Shown here: positions 1 to 8,222 of the stretch, piece after piece
How positions within the stretch are numbered: position 1 is the stretch's first letter
Layout of the letters: each line of letters begins with the position of its first letter
Assembly (NCBI GenBank): GCA_018241985.1
Contig: JAFECV010000004.1
Location: forward strand, 1 to 17,225
DNA length: 17,225 bases
Direction: 5' to 3'
Source: Pseudomonadota bacterium
Lineage (GTDB): Bacteria > Pseudomonadota > Gammaproteobacteria > Burkholderiales > Burkholderiaceae_C
Made by a program: the position numbers and the translations under genes
Notes under the pieces: model-generated
Database searches by the model: none
Told to the model about the DNA's origin: nothing
Seen by the model: the letters and a program-made list of their open reading frames with translations, nothing else

Positions 1-1
1 G

Positions 2-1015
2 GTCGGACTGATCGCCGCGACGGGGATCGTCGCGATTTTCCGCAAGCGCGAGAGTGCCACGCACAAGCGGCCGATCGACGCGGTCGGGCTCGCGGCGCTG
101 GTGGTCTGGGTCGGGTCGCTGCAGGTGCTGCTCGACAACGGCAAGGATCTCGACTGGTTCCATTCGCCCCTGATCGTCGCGCTCGCGGTGGTCGCCGTTC
201 TGGGTTTCGTGCTTTTCCTGATCTGGGAGCTGACCGACAAGCACCCGGTGGTGGACCTGACGCTGTTCGCGAAGCGCAATTTCTGGGCCGGCACGGTCAC
301 GATGTCGATCGGCTACGGGCTGTTCTTCGGCCTGGTCGTGCTGCTGCCGCTGTGGCTGCAGCAGTTCATGGGCTACACCGCGACCGACGCGGGCATGGTG
401 CTGGCGCCGGTCGGCCTGCTGGCGCTGGTGCTGTCGCCGGTCGTCGGCAAGAACCTCGCGAAGCACGATCCGCGCTACTACGCGACGGTCTCGTTCGTGG
501 TGTTCGCGCTGGTGATGTGGATGCGCTCGCGCTTCAACACCGAGGCGGACTTCTGGACCATCATGGTGCCGACCATCATCCAGGGCATCGCTGTCGCGAC
601 CTTCTTCATCCCGCTGAACCTGATCACGCTCGCCGGGCTGCCGCAGCACCGGCTGCCCAGCGCCTCGGGGCTCGCCAATTTCGTGCGGATCACCGCGGGC
701 GCGTTCGGCACCTCGATCACGACCACGCTGTGGGAGAACCGCGCGGCGCTGCACCACGCGCAGCTGTCGGAGTCCGTGACCGGCACCAACCACGCCGCGG
801 CCAGTGCGCTGGCCGGCATGCAGGCCGGCGGCTTCACGGCCGAACAGGCGCTTGCGCAGGTGAACCGGCTGGTGACCCAGCAGGCGTTCATGATTTCGGC
901 GGCGGAGATCTTCTGGCTCTCGGCGGTGATCTTCATCGTGATGATCCCGCTGATCTGGCTGACGCGCCCGGACCATCACCGCGGGGGCGCACAAGCCGGC
1001 GCGGGCGCGCACTGA
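2..1015 (+). CDS. DHA2/EmrB-type MFS multidrug efflux permease, 3' part
   Basis: This is the C-terminal 337 residues of a major facilitator permease; the start lies off the left edge. The frame is open from base 2 to the TGA at 1013-1015. The visible part has a charged cytoplasmic segment (FRKRESATHKRPID) followed by about seven hydrophobic helices, including the stretch around GYGLFFGLVVLLPLWLQ, with the PVVDLTLF and SASGLANFVRITAGAFG segments typical of the EmrB/QacA 14-helix drug:proton antiporters. Such proteins sit in the inner membrane and, in Gram-negative bacteria, usually work with a periplasmic adaptor (EmrA) and an outer-membrane channel. Those partners would lie upstream, outside the window. 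The extended loop before the last helix (around TNHAAASALAGMQAGGFTAEQA) is also common in this group. The substrate cannot be told from sequence. The gene converges on livM with a hairpin between them. Confidence 0.9.
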   Translation, partial: VGLIAATGIVAIFRKRESATHKRPIDAVGLAALVVWVGSLQVLLDNGKDLDWFHSPLIVALAVVAVLGFVLFLIWELTDKHPVVDLTLFAKRNFWAGTVTMSIGYGLFFGLVVLLPLWLQQFMGYTATDAGMVLAPVGLLALVLSPVVGKNLAKHDPRYYATVSFVVFALVMWMRSRFNTEADFWTIMVPTIIQGIAVATFFIPLNLITLAGLPQHRLPSASGLANFVRITAGAFGTSITTTLWENRAALHHAQLSESVTGTNHAAASALAGMQAGGFTAEQALAQVNRLVTQQAFMISAAEIFWLSAVIFIVMIPLIWLTRPDHHRGGAQAGAGAH

Positions 1016-1017
1016 AC

Positions 1018-1041
1018 GCCGCGCCGACCCTTCGGCGCGGC
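1018..1041. terminator. Hairpin between convergent genes, probable bidirectional terminator
   Basis: A perfect 10-bp stem (GCCGCGCCGA paired with TCGGCGCGGC) closes a 4-nt loop (CCCT). It fills almost all of the 31-bp gap between the stop codons of the MFS permease (1015) and livM (1047), the right place for a terminator serving both strands. No T-run follows on either side, so it is not a textbook intrinsic terminator. It may act as an RNA 3'-end stabiliser or with other factors. Confidence 0.55.
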
Positions 1042-1046
1042 CGCGG

Positions 1047-2066
1047 CTATTCGGCGGAAGGCGCGGCGGCCGCGCGGCCGGTACCGTTGTCGCCCTGGTT
1101 CGGCGGAGTTGCCGCCTTCGCGTCGCGGCGCCGGTCCAGGAAGGCCAGGATTTCCCCGACGATGCCGCGCCGGAACGCGAGCACGCACAGCACGAAGATC
1201 GCGCCGATGATCACCGTGACCCAGGAGCCGACCTTGTCCGCGAGCTGGTCCTGCACCGTGCCGACGATGCCGGCACCCAGCACCGGGCCGAAGAAGGTGC
1301 CGACACCGCCGACCAGCGTCATCAGGATCACCTCGCCCGACATCGACCAGTGCACGTCCGACAGCGTGGCGAAACCCATCACCAGCGTCTTCATCGAACC
1401 GGCGAGGCCCGACAGCGCGGCCGACAGCACGAACGCCAGCAGCTTGTAGCGGTCGACCCGGTAGCCCAGCGAGATGGCGCGCGGCTCGTTCTCGCGGATC
1501 ATCTTCAGCACCTGGCCGAACGGCGAGTGCACGATGCGCATGATCGCGAGGTACGCCAGCACGAACACCGCCGCGACAAAGTAGTACATCACGTTGCCGT
1601 TCAGCGGCAGCACGCCGAGCAGCGTTCCGCGCGGAACACCCTGCAGCCCGTCCTCGCCGCCGGTGAACCTGGCCTGCAGGCAGAAGAAGAAGACGATCTG
1701 CGCCATCGCCAGCGTGATCATCGCGAAGTAGATGCCCTGGCGCCGGATCGACACCGCGCCCATCACGAGGCCGATCAACGCCGAGGTCACCATGCCGGCC
1801 AGCAGGCCGGCGAGCGGCGGCCAGTGCAGCGCGGTGGTGACCCAGCCGCAGACGTAGGCCGCCATGCCGAACAGTGCCGCGTGGCCGAACGACAGCAAGC
1901 CCGTGTAGCCCAGCAGCAGGTTCAGCGCGCACGCGAACAGCGCGAAGCACAGGAACTTCATCACGAAGATCGGGTACACGCCCAACCAAGGCGCGATCGC
2001 CAGCAGGATCAGCAGGACGACGTAGGCGATGCGCACTCGCGCGGCGGCGGCGCCGGAGGGGGTCAT
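1047..2066 (-). CDS. livM: HAAT-family ABC transporter inner-membrane permease, LivM type
   Basis: This 339-residue integral membrane protein is one of the two permease subunits of a branched-chain-amino-acid-type ABC importer. The family signature is visible at about residues 53-71 (GYTGLLSFGHAALFGMAAY), followed by RRQGIYFAMITLAMAQI (about 108-124), TGGEDGLQGV (about 135-144) and the cytoplasmic coupling region around ENEPRAISLGYRVDRYK (about 192-208) that contacts the ATPases. About eight or nine hydrophobic segments can be seen, and the length is normal for LivM. The ATG at 2066 lies 3 bp from the livH stop and has an AAGGAG ribosome site about 9 nt upstream, inside the end of livH, so the two are probably translationally coupled. 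It is the last gene of the five-gene operon. Whether the cargo is amino acids, amides or aromatic acids cannot be decided from the permease. Confidence 0.93.
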   Translation of the reverse strand: MTPSGAAAARVRIAYVVLLILLAIAPWLGVYPIFVMKFLCFALFACALNLLLGYTGLLSFGHAALFGMAAYVCGWVTTALHWPPLAGLLAGMVTSALIGLVMGAVSIRRQGIYFAMITLAMAQIVFFFCLQARFTGGEDGLQGVPRGTLLGVLPLNGNVMYYFVAAVFVLAYLAIMRIVHSPFGQVLKMIRENEPRAISLGYRVDRYKLLAFVLSAALSGLAGSMKTLVMGFATLSDVHWSMSGEVILMTLVGGVGTFFGPVLGAGIVGTVQDQLADKVGSWVTVIIGAIFVLCVLAFRRGIVGEILAFLDRRRDAKAATPPNQGDNGTGRAAAAPSAE

Positions 2067-2069
2067 GGG

Positions 2070-2954
2070 TCAGGTCTCCTTGCCGAACAGGCCCGCCGGC
2101 CGCAGCACCAGCACGATCACCATGACGACGAAGATCACGACGTTCGATGCTTCCGGGTAGAACACCCGGGTGAGGCCCTCGATCACGCCGAGCACGAGGC
2201 CGCTGACGACCGAGCCGATGATCGACCCCATGCCGCCGATCACGACCACCGCGAACACCACGATAATGATGTTCTCGCCCATCAGCGGCGTGATGTTGAT
2301 GACCGGCGCGGCCAGCACGCCGGCCAGCGCGGCCAGCGCGGCGCCGCCGCCGTAGGTGAGCATCACCAGCACCGGTACGTTCACGCCGAACGCCTGCACC
2401 AGCGGCGCGTTCTCGGTGCCGGCGCGCAGGTAGGCGCCGAGCCGCGTGCGCTCGATCAGGAACCAGACTGCGAAGCAGACCGCGAGCGAAGCGACCACGA
2501 CCCAGGCGCGGTAGTTCGGCAGCACCATGAAGCCGAGGTTGGTCGCGCCGGCGAGCAGGTCCGGCGTCGGGTACGACTGGCCCGACACCCCGTATTCGTA
2601 GCGAAAGACGCCTTCGATGATCAGTGCCAGGCCGAAGGTCAGCAGCAACCCGTACAGCGGGTCGAGCTTGTAGAGATGGCGCAGGAACAGCCGCTCGATG
2701 ACGACGCCGAGAATGCCCACCACCAGCGGCGCGAGGATCAGCGCGAACCAGTAATTGACGCCGAACGAGTCGAGCAGAATCCAGCTGGCGTAGGCCCCCA
2801 TCATGTAGAGCACGCCGTGCGCGAAATTGATGATGCCCAGCAGGCCGAAGATCACAGCCAGGCCGAGGCTGAGCATCGCGTAGAACGCACCGCTGACCAG
2901 GCCGAGCAGCAACTGGCCGAGAAAAGCTTGCAGCGGGATTCCGAAAATTTCCAT
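2070..2954 (-). CDS. livH: HAAT-family ABC transporter inner-membrane permease, LivH type
   Basis: This 294-residue membrane protein is the second permease subunit of the importer. The LivH signature is seen at about residues 31-50 (GLAVIFGLLGIINFAHGVLY), and a second conserved block lies around TENAPLVQAFGVNV, the likely ATPase-coupling loop. Hydrophobic helices run throughout, including LIIEGVFRYEYG and the C-terminal VVIFVVMVIVLVLRPAGLFG that typically ends this family. Length is normal. The ATG at 2954 is preceded by GAAGG about 4 nt upstream. The gap to livK is 84 bp and holds two hairpins, whereas the gap to livM is only 3 bp. It should form a heterodimer with LivM in the inner membrane. 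Confidence 0.93.
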   Translation of the reverse strand: MEIFGIPLQAFLGQLLLGLVSGAFYAMLSLGLAVIFGLLGIINFAHGVLYMMGAYASWILLDSFGVNYWFALILAPLVVGILGVVIERLFLRHLYKLDPLYGLLLTFGLALIIEGVFRYEYGVSGQSYPTPDLLAGATNLGFMVLPNYRAWVVVASLAVCFAVWFLIERTRLGAYLRAGTENAPLVQAFGVNVPVLVMLTYGGGAALAALAGVLAAPVINITPLMGENIIIVVFAVVVIGGMGSIIGSVVSGLVLGVIEGLTRVFYPEASNVVIFVVMVIVLVLRPAGLFGKET

Positions 2955-2992
2955 GAGGCCTTCAGCCTGTGACGCTCCCGCCGCGCCGGGCG

Positions 2993-3028
2993 AGGCCGCT
3001 GCTCGGGCGGCCTGCCGGCGCGGGCAGG
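2993..3028 (-). promoter_or_regulatory. Two overlapping hairpins in the livK-livH intergenic region
   Basis: Read on the minus strand, a CCTGCC/GGCAGG stem with a 6-nt loop (3011-3028) begins about 10 nt after the livK stop. A 7-bp AGGCCGC/GCGGCCT stem with a 7-nt loop (2993-3013) follows at once. They share bases 3011-3013, so the full forms compete. In many binding-protein transport operons, hairpins at this place protect the upstream mRNA or partly stop transcription, so the binding protein is made in excess over the permeases. That role here is inference. Confidence 0.5.
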
Positions 3029-3038
3029 GTGGTCGTTG

Positions 3039-4241
3039 TTATGACGACTTCTTCAGCAGAGGGCACTTGGACTCGGCCGGCGTCGTGAACGCCTGGTCGC
3101 CGGGCACGGTCGCGACCAGCTTGTAGTAGTCCCACGGCGTCGTCGATTCCTTCGGCGTCTTGACCTGGAACAGGTACATGTCGTGAATCATGCGTCCATC
3201 GGCGCGGATGTGGCCCTTGTTGTAGAAGTCGTCGATCGGCATGCTCTTGAGTTCGGCCATCACCTTGGTGCCATCGGTCGTGCCGGCCTTCTGCGCCGCC
3301 TTCAGCCAGGCCATCGTCACCGAGTAGTCGGCCGCCTGCAGGCTGCTGGGCATGCGCTTGTACTTGTCGAAGAAGCGGCGCGCGAACTTGCGCGAGGCGT
3401 CGTCCTGGTTCCAGTACCAGCTGTCGGCCAATTGCAGGCCCGCGGTGGCCTGCAGGCCCAGGGTGTGCACGTCGTTGATGAACACCAGCAGGCCGGCGAT
3501 CTTCATCGTCTTGTCGATGCCGAACTCCTTGGCCGCCTTCATCGCGTTGATGAAGTCGCCGCCGGCGTTCGCCATGCCGAGGATCTGCGCCTTCGACGCC
3601 TGCGCCTGCAGCAGGAACGACGAGAAGTCCGTCGTGCCCAGCGGCGCGCGCACTCCGCCGACCACGGTCCCGCCCAGCGACTTGATGATGCGCGTCGCAT
3701 CGGACTCGAGCGAGTGGCCGAACGCGTAGTCCGCGGTCAGGAAGTACCAGGACTTGTAGCCCTGCTTGACCAGCGCCGACGCGGCGACCTTCGACAGCGC
3801 GACGGTGTCATACGCATAGTGAACGGTGTACGGCGTGCAGTCCTCGTTCGTCAGCCGCGCCGAGCCGGGACCGACTGCCAGCAGCGGAACCTTGTGCTCG
3901 GCGGCGACCTTGGCCATCGCGAGGTTCACCCCCGAATTCGTGCCGCCGACCAGCATCTGCAGATGGTCCTTGTCCATCCATTCACGCGCGGTGGAGGCGC
4001 CGATGTCGGCCTTGTTTTGGTGGTCCGCCGACAGCACCTCGATCGGGCGGCCCTGCAGCTTGCCGCCGAAGTCCTGCACCGCCCACTTGACCATTTCGAC
4101 GCCGGCCGGACCGTCGATGTCGGCGTAGATGCCCGACATGTCGGTGATCATGCCGATCCTGATCGGGCCCGTTTCCTGCGCATGAGCGGCCACGCCGGCG
4201 ACCCCAATCGCCAGTGCCGCAACGAGTGCTTTCAGTTTCAT
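3039..4241 (-). CDS. livK: Periplasmic substrate-binding protein of the HAAT ABC importer
   Basis: A 400-residue secreted binding protein of the Leu/Ile/Val-binding (type I periplasmic fold) family. The start is the ATG at 4241, with AAGGA about 6 nt upstream; the open frame runs further upstream but without a ribosome site. Residues 1-21 form a Sec signal peptide (K-L-K, hydrophobic core, AHA cleavage site before QETG). The mature protein opens with PIRIGMITDMSGIYADIDGP, the first beta-strand and ligand loop of the family, and continues with VGGTNSGVNLAMAKVAAEH and GTTDFSSFLLQAQASKAQ. Two cysteines (in NEDCTPY and ESKCPLL) may form a disulfide. It delivers ligand to the LivHM channel. The subgroup also binds aromatic acids and amides, so branched-chain amino acids are only one option; the symbol marks the family, not a proven substrate. 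Confidence 0.9.
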   Translation of the reverse strand: MKLKALVAALAIGVAGVAAHAQETGPIRIGMITDMSGIYADIDGPAGVEMVKWAVQDFGGKLQGRPIEVLSADHQNKADIGASTAREWMDKDHLQMLVGGTNSGVNLAMAKVAAEHKVPLLAVGPGSARLTNEDCTPYTVHYAYDTVALSKVAASALVKQGYKSWYFLTADYAFGHSLESDATRIIKSLGGTVVGGVRAPLGTTDFSSFLLQAQASKAQILGMANAGGDFINAMKAAKEFGIDKTMKIAGLLVFINDVHTLGLQATAGLQLADSWYWNQDDASRKFARRFFDKYKRMPSSLQAADYSVTMAWLKAAQKAGTTDGTKVMAELKSMPIDDFYNKGHIRADGRMIHDMYLFQVKTPKESTTPWDYYKLVATVPGDQAFTTPAESKCPLLKKSS

Positions 4242-4287
4242 CGGTATTCCTTTTTGAATGGACTGTAGACGCGACCCGGGCAAGCGC

Positions 4288-4992
4288 CTAAACCCCGAGA
4301 TATTCCTGCAGCATCGCCATGTTCTGCTCGAGCTCGGCCTGGCGGAACTGGCGCACGATGCGGCCATGTTCCATCACGTAGAAGCGGTCCGCCAGCGGCG
4401 CCGCGAAGCGGAAGTTCTGTTCGACCAGCACGATCGTGTAGCCCTTGGCCTTGAGCGCGATGATGGTCTCGGCGAGCTTGTCGACGATCACCGGCGCCAG
4501 CCCTTCGGAGATCTCGTCGAGCAGCAGCAACTGCGCGCCGGTGCGCAGGATGCGCGCCACGGCGAGCATCTGCTGCTCGCCGCCCGACAGGCGCGTGCCG
4601 GGGCTGCCGGCGCGTTCCTTCAGGTTCGGGAACATGGTGTAGATATCGGCCACGCTCATGCCGCCGGACGCGACCACCGGCGGCAGCATCAGGTTCTCCT
4701 CGGCGCTGAGGCTGGCGAAGATGCCGCGCTCCTCGGGACAGTAGCCGACGCCGAGCCGCGCGATGCGGTGCGGGGAGAGCCGGATCGTCTCCTCGCCGTT
4801 GATCTGGATCGAGCCGGCGCGCGAGCCGGTCAGGCCGACGATCGCGCGCAGCGTGGTGGTGCGCCCGGCGCCGTTGCGGCCGAGCAGCGTCACGACCTCG
4901 CCGCGGTTCACGGTGAGGTCCACGCCGTGCAGGATGTGCGATTCGCCGTACCAGGCGTTCAGCCCGGCGATGCGCAGTAGCTCAGTCGTCAT
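4288..4992 (-). CDS. livF: HAAT-family ABC transporter ATP-binding protein, LivF type, with altered Walker A
   Basis: A 234-residue cytoplasmic ATPase that should pair with LivG to power the importer. The LivF class is shown by YCPEERGIF (about 84-92), the signature LSGGEQQ (135-141), Walker B LLLLDE (155-160) with the following ISEGLAP, and VEQNFRFA in place of the usual H-loop histidine, as is normal for LivF. The Walker A motif reads GRNGAGRT (38-45): the lysine that normally contacts the ATP phosphates is arginine (CGC codon, about 4871-4873). Everything else looks intact, so I treat it as a working gene. Its ATG overlaps the livG stop in an ATGA (4989-4992), which implies translational coupling. 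The livK start lies 46 bp downstream of its stop. Confidence 0.93.
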   Translation of the reverse strand: MTTELLRIAGLNAWYGESHILHGVDLTVNRGEVVTLLGRNGAGRTTTLRAIVGLTGSRAGSIQINGEETIRLSPHRIARLGVGYCPEERGIFASLSAEENLMLPPVVASGGMSVADIYTMFPNLKERAGSPGTRLSGGEQQMLAVARILRTGAQLLLLDEISEGLAPVIVDKLAETIIALKAKGYTIVLVEQNFRFAAPLADRFYVMEHGRIVRQFRQAELEQNMAMLQEYLGV

Positions 4993-5765
4993 CCGTGCGG
5001 CCCCTGCAATGCCCCGCCGGACGCGCCCATGTAGGCTTCGATCACCTGCGGGTTTCTGGAGACCTCCTCGTACGGTCCGTCGGCGATGATCGCGCCGCGC
5101 TGCAGCACCGTGATGCGGTCGGCGATCGACGAGACCACGTTCATGTTGTGCTCGACCATCAGGATGGTGCGGTTCGCCGCGACCTTGCGGATCAGCTCGG
5201 TGACGCGGCCCACGTCTTCGTGACCCATGCCCTGGGTCGGTTCGTCGAGCAGCATCAGGTCCGGCTGCAGCGCCAGCGTGGTCGCCAGCTCCAGCGCGCG
5301 TTTGCGGCCGTACGACAGCGACACGGTGAGCGTGTCGGCGAACCCTTCGAGACCGACCTCGGCCAGCAGCTCGCGGGCCCGTTCGTGCAGCGGATACAGC
5401 GTCTTCTCGGCCTTCCAGAAGTGAAACGAGGTGCCGAGCTTGCGCTGCAGCGCGCCGCGCACGTTCTCCAGCACCGTCATGTGCGGAAACACCGCGGAGA
5501 TCTGGAACGAGCGCACGATGCCGCGCCGCGCGGTCTGCGCCGGGTTCTCCGACGTGATGTCGACGTCGTTGTAGAGGATGCGCCCCGCGGTCGGGGTCAG
5601 GAACTTGGTCAGCAGGTTGAAGAAGGTGGTCTTGCCGGCGCCGTTCGGTCCGATCAGCGCATGAATATGCCCTCGCTTGACCTTCAGGTCGACCCCGGCG
5701 ACGGCGACGAAGCCCTTGAACTCCTTGGTCAACCCCTGCGTCTCGAGAACGTACTCTGCCGACAA
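4989..5765 (-). CDS. livG: HAAT-family ABC transporter ATP-binding protein, LivG type
   Basis: A 258-residue ATPase subunit and the first gene of the importer operon. Motifs in order are Walker A GPNGAGKTT (39-47), Q-loop SFQIS (87-91), signature LSYGRKR (150-156), Walker B MLLDE (171-175) and the switch histidine in VEHNMNV (206). The phrase ENPAQTARRGIVRSFQ and the long insert between Q-loop and signature are LivG traits. I choose the TTG at 5765 as start: it has GGAGG 5 nt upstream, and the protein then begins SAEYVLETQGLTKEF, like related LivG proteins as I recall them. A GTG at 5801 would add 12 residues but has only a weak ribosome site. The 118-bp gap to the lipocalin-like gene on the same strand probably holds the operon promoter, though I see no clear -35/-10 pair. 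Confidence 0.92.
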   Translation of the reverse strand: MSAEYVLETQGLTKEFKGFVAVAGVDLKVKRGHIHALIGPNGAGKTTFFNLLTKFLTPTAGRILYNDVDITSENPAQTARRGIVRSFQISAVFPHMTVLENVRGALQRKLGTSFHFWKAEKTLYPLHERARELLAEVGLEGFADTLTVSLSYGRKRALELATTLALQPDLMLLDEPTQGMGHEDVGRVTELIRKVAANRTILMVEHNMNVVSSIADRITVLQRGAIIADGPYEEVSRNPQVIEAYMGASGGALQGPHG

Positions 5766-5770
5766 GAATC

Positions 5771-5775
5771 CCTCC
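5771..5775 (-). promoter_or_regulatory. livG: Ribosome binding site fixing the livG TTG start
   Basis: GGAGG on the minus strand lies 5 nt before the TTG at 5765-5763. It is the best Shine-Dalgarno match near this gene's start and favours the shorter protein with a rare TTG initiation codon. Confidence 0.65.
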
Positions 5776-5883
5776 GCTCGTGACTGGATCGACTGGAGCA
5801 CCGGCTACCTACCGGCAACTCGCTGCTCGGGAAAGTCTAGCATCGTAGGCACCGCCGGCGCGCCGCGGTATCGGGTGAAACGC

Positions 5884-7038
5884 CTACAGCTTGAGCGGCT
5901 CTGCATAGCCGGTCAGCTCCAGATACCCGCGTCCCGCGCGCTGCCCCGATACGCCCACGAGATCGCTGAGGCCTTCCCAGTAGATCGTGCCGGTCGATGC
6001 GCGGTTGTCTTCCTCCTGGTCGTCGATCACCGGTCGGACGGTGAACTGGCCGATCGGCGTCGCGAGTCCCCACTGCACCGGGTAGACCGTGCCGGTGGCC
6101 GGACTGGTCCAGCGCCGCTCGGGGCGCAGCACGACCTCGCCGCGATCGAACACGCGAAGCGCGAGCGCGGGCGACCGGTACGAGCCTCCGTCCCACAGCG
6201 CGTTGCCGGCACGGTCGCGCAACTGGAACGCGGTCAGCGCGCCCCCATCGTCCATGTTCATGCCGATCCAGTCCCAGCCGACCGCCTGCGGGTCGAGCAG
6301 TTCGTCGCTCCATTCATGGTCGAGCCAGGCGCGGCCGTTGGCGATGCGCCACGACTGCCGCGCCAGCTGCAGCGCGCCGCGCACCGCGAGCTGCGGTTCG
6401 CTGTAGTAGTGGCTGATCTCGTCTGGCAGCGGCCCCTTGCGCGACAGGCCCCGGTCGCCCTGCAGCAGCACGGGCTGCGCCCTGTCGAGCCGCAGGTCGA
6501 GGCCGAACCCTTCGGCGGGAAGCCGGGCGATATAGCTGCCGCCACTGCGAGTCAGCGACCAGTCGCGCAGCCTCACATGGGTGTCAACCTCGGAGCTTGA
6601 GGCCAGATCGAACCCCGGTGTCTCGGAAGCGCGGGCGATGCGCTGGTCGTGCAGCAGCCGCCGGCCGCTCACGTCGGTCAGCGCCGCGTGCGCGAAGAAC
6701 AGCTGGCGCGCGGCGAACGGCGAGGGCAGATCCTGCGTTTGCGCGACGCGCGAACGAAAGAACGTGAGCTGGAAGCCGAATTCGCGTGCGCCCTGCGCGG
6801 CCTCGCTCTGCGCATACCCGGTGACGTACCACCACTCGGTGCGAAAGCGCGGATGGCTGCCGAAGTCGCGCGGGAACGCCATCGGCTGCCGGATGTCGTG
6901 GGCGTTCGCGTCGGATGCCTGCGCAGCCCACGCTGGCGTGACCGCAGCACCGCCGAGAGCGTCGCCAAGCGCGCCTGCGGCCAGCGCGAGCAGGCGGCGC
7001 CGCGACGCATCGCACTGGCCGCCTGCGCGAATCTTCAT
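5884..7038 (-). CDS. Lipocalin-like (AttH/CrtC-type) exported protein with Tat signal
   Basis: A 384-residue protein of the lipocalin-like family that includes AttH and carotenoid 1,2-hydratase (CrtC). The N-terminus has a twin-arginine signal ([14 protein letters not shown]) ending near PAWAAQ, so the protein is probably exported folded. Family marks are [15 protein letters not shown] near the mature N-terminus, [11 protein letters not shown], and the central WLDHEWSDE followed by [14 protein letters not shown]. Members are often annotated as hydrolases or carotenoid hydratases, but the enzymatic role outside CrtC is unproven, and I see no carotenoid genes here. As I recall, this family commonly sits beside an FtsX-type ABC permease and its ATPase. 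Here the neighbour is instead the cysteine synthase-like gene, overlapping by 4 bp (ATGA at 7035-7038), while an FtsX permease end appears about 10 kb away at the right edge. Confidence 0.85.
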   Translation of the reverse strand: MKIRAGGQCDASRRRLLALAAGALGDALGGAAVTPAWAAQASDANAHDIRQPMAFPRDFGSHPRFRTEWWYVTGYAQSEAAQGAREFGFQLTFFRSRVAQTQDLPSPFAARQLFFAHAALTDVSGRRLLHDQRIARASETPGFDLASSSEVDTHVRLRDWSLTRSGGSYIARLPAEGFGLDLRLDRAQPVLLQGDRGLSRKGPLPDEISHYYSEPQLAVRGALQLARQSWRIANGRAWLDHEWSDELLDPQAVGWDWIGMNMDDGGALTAFQLRDRAGNALWDGGSYRSPALALRVFDRGEVVLRPERRWTSPATGTVYPVQWGLATPIGQFTVRPVIDDQEEDNRASTGTIYWEGLSDLVGVSGQRAGRGYLELTGYAEPLKL

Positions 7039-8126
7039 GCGTGCTCGCCCTGCGCCGCCGCATGCAGTTCGGCATCGATACGCCGTCGCGCCGCGCTGCA
7101 GTCGCCGAAGTTCTGCTCTACCCAGCGCGCGTCGCAGTAGGTCGGCAGGTAGCGTTCGCCCGAATCGCACAGCAGCGACAGGATCGATCCCGTTCGGCCC
7201 GCCGCCTGCATTTCGCAGGCGAGCTGCAGCACGGCGACGAAGTTCGTTCCGGTCGACGGCCCAACCTTGCGGCCAAGCAGATCGGAGAGCGCGTGCATCG
7301 CCGCGATCGAGTCGGCATTCGGCACCTCGATCATGCGGTCCACCAGCGTGCGGATGAAGCTCGGCTCGACCCGCGGCCGGCCGATGCCCTCGATGCGCGA
7401 ACCGACCGCGGTCAGGGCCGCGTCGCCGGAGCGGTGGTAGGCGGTGAACACCGAGCCGGCCGGATCGGCCACGCACAGGCGCGTTGCGAGGCTGCGGTAG
7501 CGCAGCCGGCGGCCGATCGTCGCGCTGGTGCCGCCGGTGCCGGCGCCGACCACGATCCATTCCGGCACCGGGTGCGGCTCGCGCGCCAGCTGCTGCATCA
7601 TGCTCTCGGCGATGTTGTTGTTGCCGCGCCAGTCGGTCGCGCGCTCGGCGTAGGTGTCCATGTAGTGGCCGCCGGTCTGCGCGGCCAGCGCACGCGCCTC
7701 GTCGTAGACCTGCCCGGCGCTTTCGACCCAGTGACAGCGACCGCCGTGGAATTCGATCTGCGCGACCTTCTCCGGCGAGGTGCCGCGCGGCATCACCGCG
7801 ATGAAGGCCAGGCCCAGCAGCCGCGCGAAATACGCCTCGCTGACCGCGGTCGATCCGCTCGACGCCTCGACGATGGTCGAGCCCGCGCCGATCCAGCCGT
7901 TGCAGAGCGCGTACAGGAACAGCGAACGCGCGAGCCGGTGCTTGAGGCTGCCGGTCGGGTGCGTCGATTCGTCCTTCAGGTACAGGTCGATGCCGGCGCG
8001 GGCGAAGCGCGGCAGCGACAGCGCGATCAGGTGCGTGTCGGCGCTGCGCTGGAAGTCGGCCTCGATGCGGGCGATCGCGCCGTTGACCCAGGCGCGATCG
8101 GCACCGGCGGGTAGGGGTGCGTTCAT
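7035..8126 (-). CDS. PLP-dependent cysteine synthase / cysteine desulfhydrase-like enzyme
   Basis: A 363-residue fold-type II PLP enzyme of the cysteine synthase superfamily, resembling the Cds1-type cysteine desulfhydrase group more than CysK/CysM. The Schiff-base lysine is probably K62 in [17 protein letters not shown] (87-93) is the substrate-binding loop, [11 protein letters not shown] the glycine-rich phosphate cup, and CDSGERY near the C-terminus supplies the residue facing the PLP ring nitrogen. The start is the ATG at 8126; the frame stays open upstream, but that part reads as low-complexity antisense of the neighbouring metallo-hydrolase gene. The enzyme could make cysteine from an activated serine or release sulfide from cysteine; sequence alone does not decide. 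It overlaps the lipocalin-like gene by 4 bp and is divergent from the metallo-hydrolase. Confidence 0.88.
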   Translation of the reverse strand: MNAPLPAGADRAWVNGAIARIEADFQRSADTHLIALSLPRFARAGIDLYLKDESTHPTGSLKHRLARSLFLYALCNGWIGAGSTIVEASSGSTAVSEAYFARLLGLAFIAVMPRGTSPEKVAQIEFHGGRCHWVESAGQVYDEARALAAQTGGHYMDTYAERATDWRGNNNIAESMMQQLAREPHPVPEWIVVGAGTGGTSATIGRRLRYRSLATRLCVADPAGSVFTAYHRSGDAALTAVGSRIEGIGRPRVEPSFIRTLVDRMIEVPNADSIAAMHALSDLLGRKVGPSTGTNFVAVLQLACEMQAAGRTGSILSLLCDSGERYLPTYCDARWVEQNFGDCSAARRRIDAELHAAAQGEHA

Positions 8127-8173
8127 GCGCCGATTCTCGCAGCGCGGGGCACACCTTGCCCCGTGCTTGTTCC

Positions 8174-8179
8174 TACAAT
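8174..8179 (+). promoter_or_regulatory. Candidate -10 element for the glyoxalase II-like gene
   Basis: TACAAT matches five of six bases of the sigma-70 -10 consensus and lies 44 bp before the ATG at 8223, in the 96-bp gap between divergent genes. The hexamer 17 bp upstream (ACACCT) is a poor -35, and the better TTGCCC at 8156 is too close (12 bp), so the promoter call is tentative. Confidence 0.4.
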
Positions 8180-8222
8180 GCGGATTCATCCCGCCCCTGA
8201 CTCGGCCGCACTGGAGCAACGC

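Noticed and set aside
1350..2972. 540-codon plus-strand frame across livM and livH
   Set aside because: It is antisense to two well-supported permeases, and the His/Gln/Arg-rich sequence matches no family.
5884..7038. Carotenoid 1,2-hydratase (crtC) as a specific call
   Set aside because: Only the broad family resemblance is visible, no carotenoid genes are nearby, and the AttH-like context fits better.
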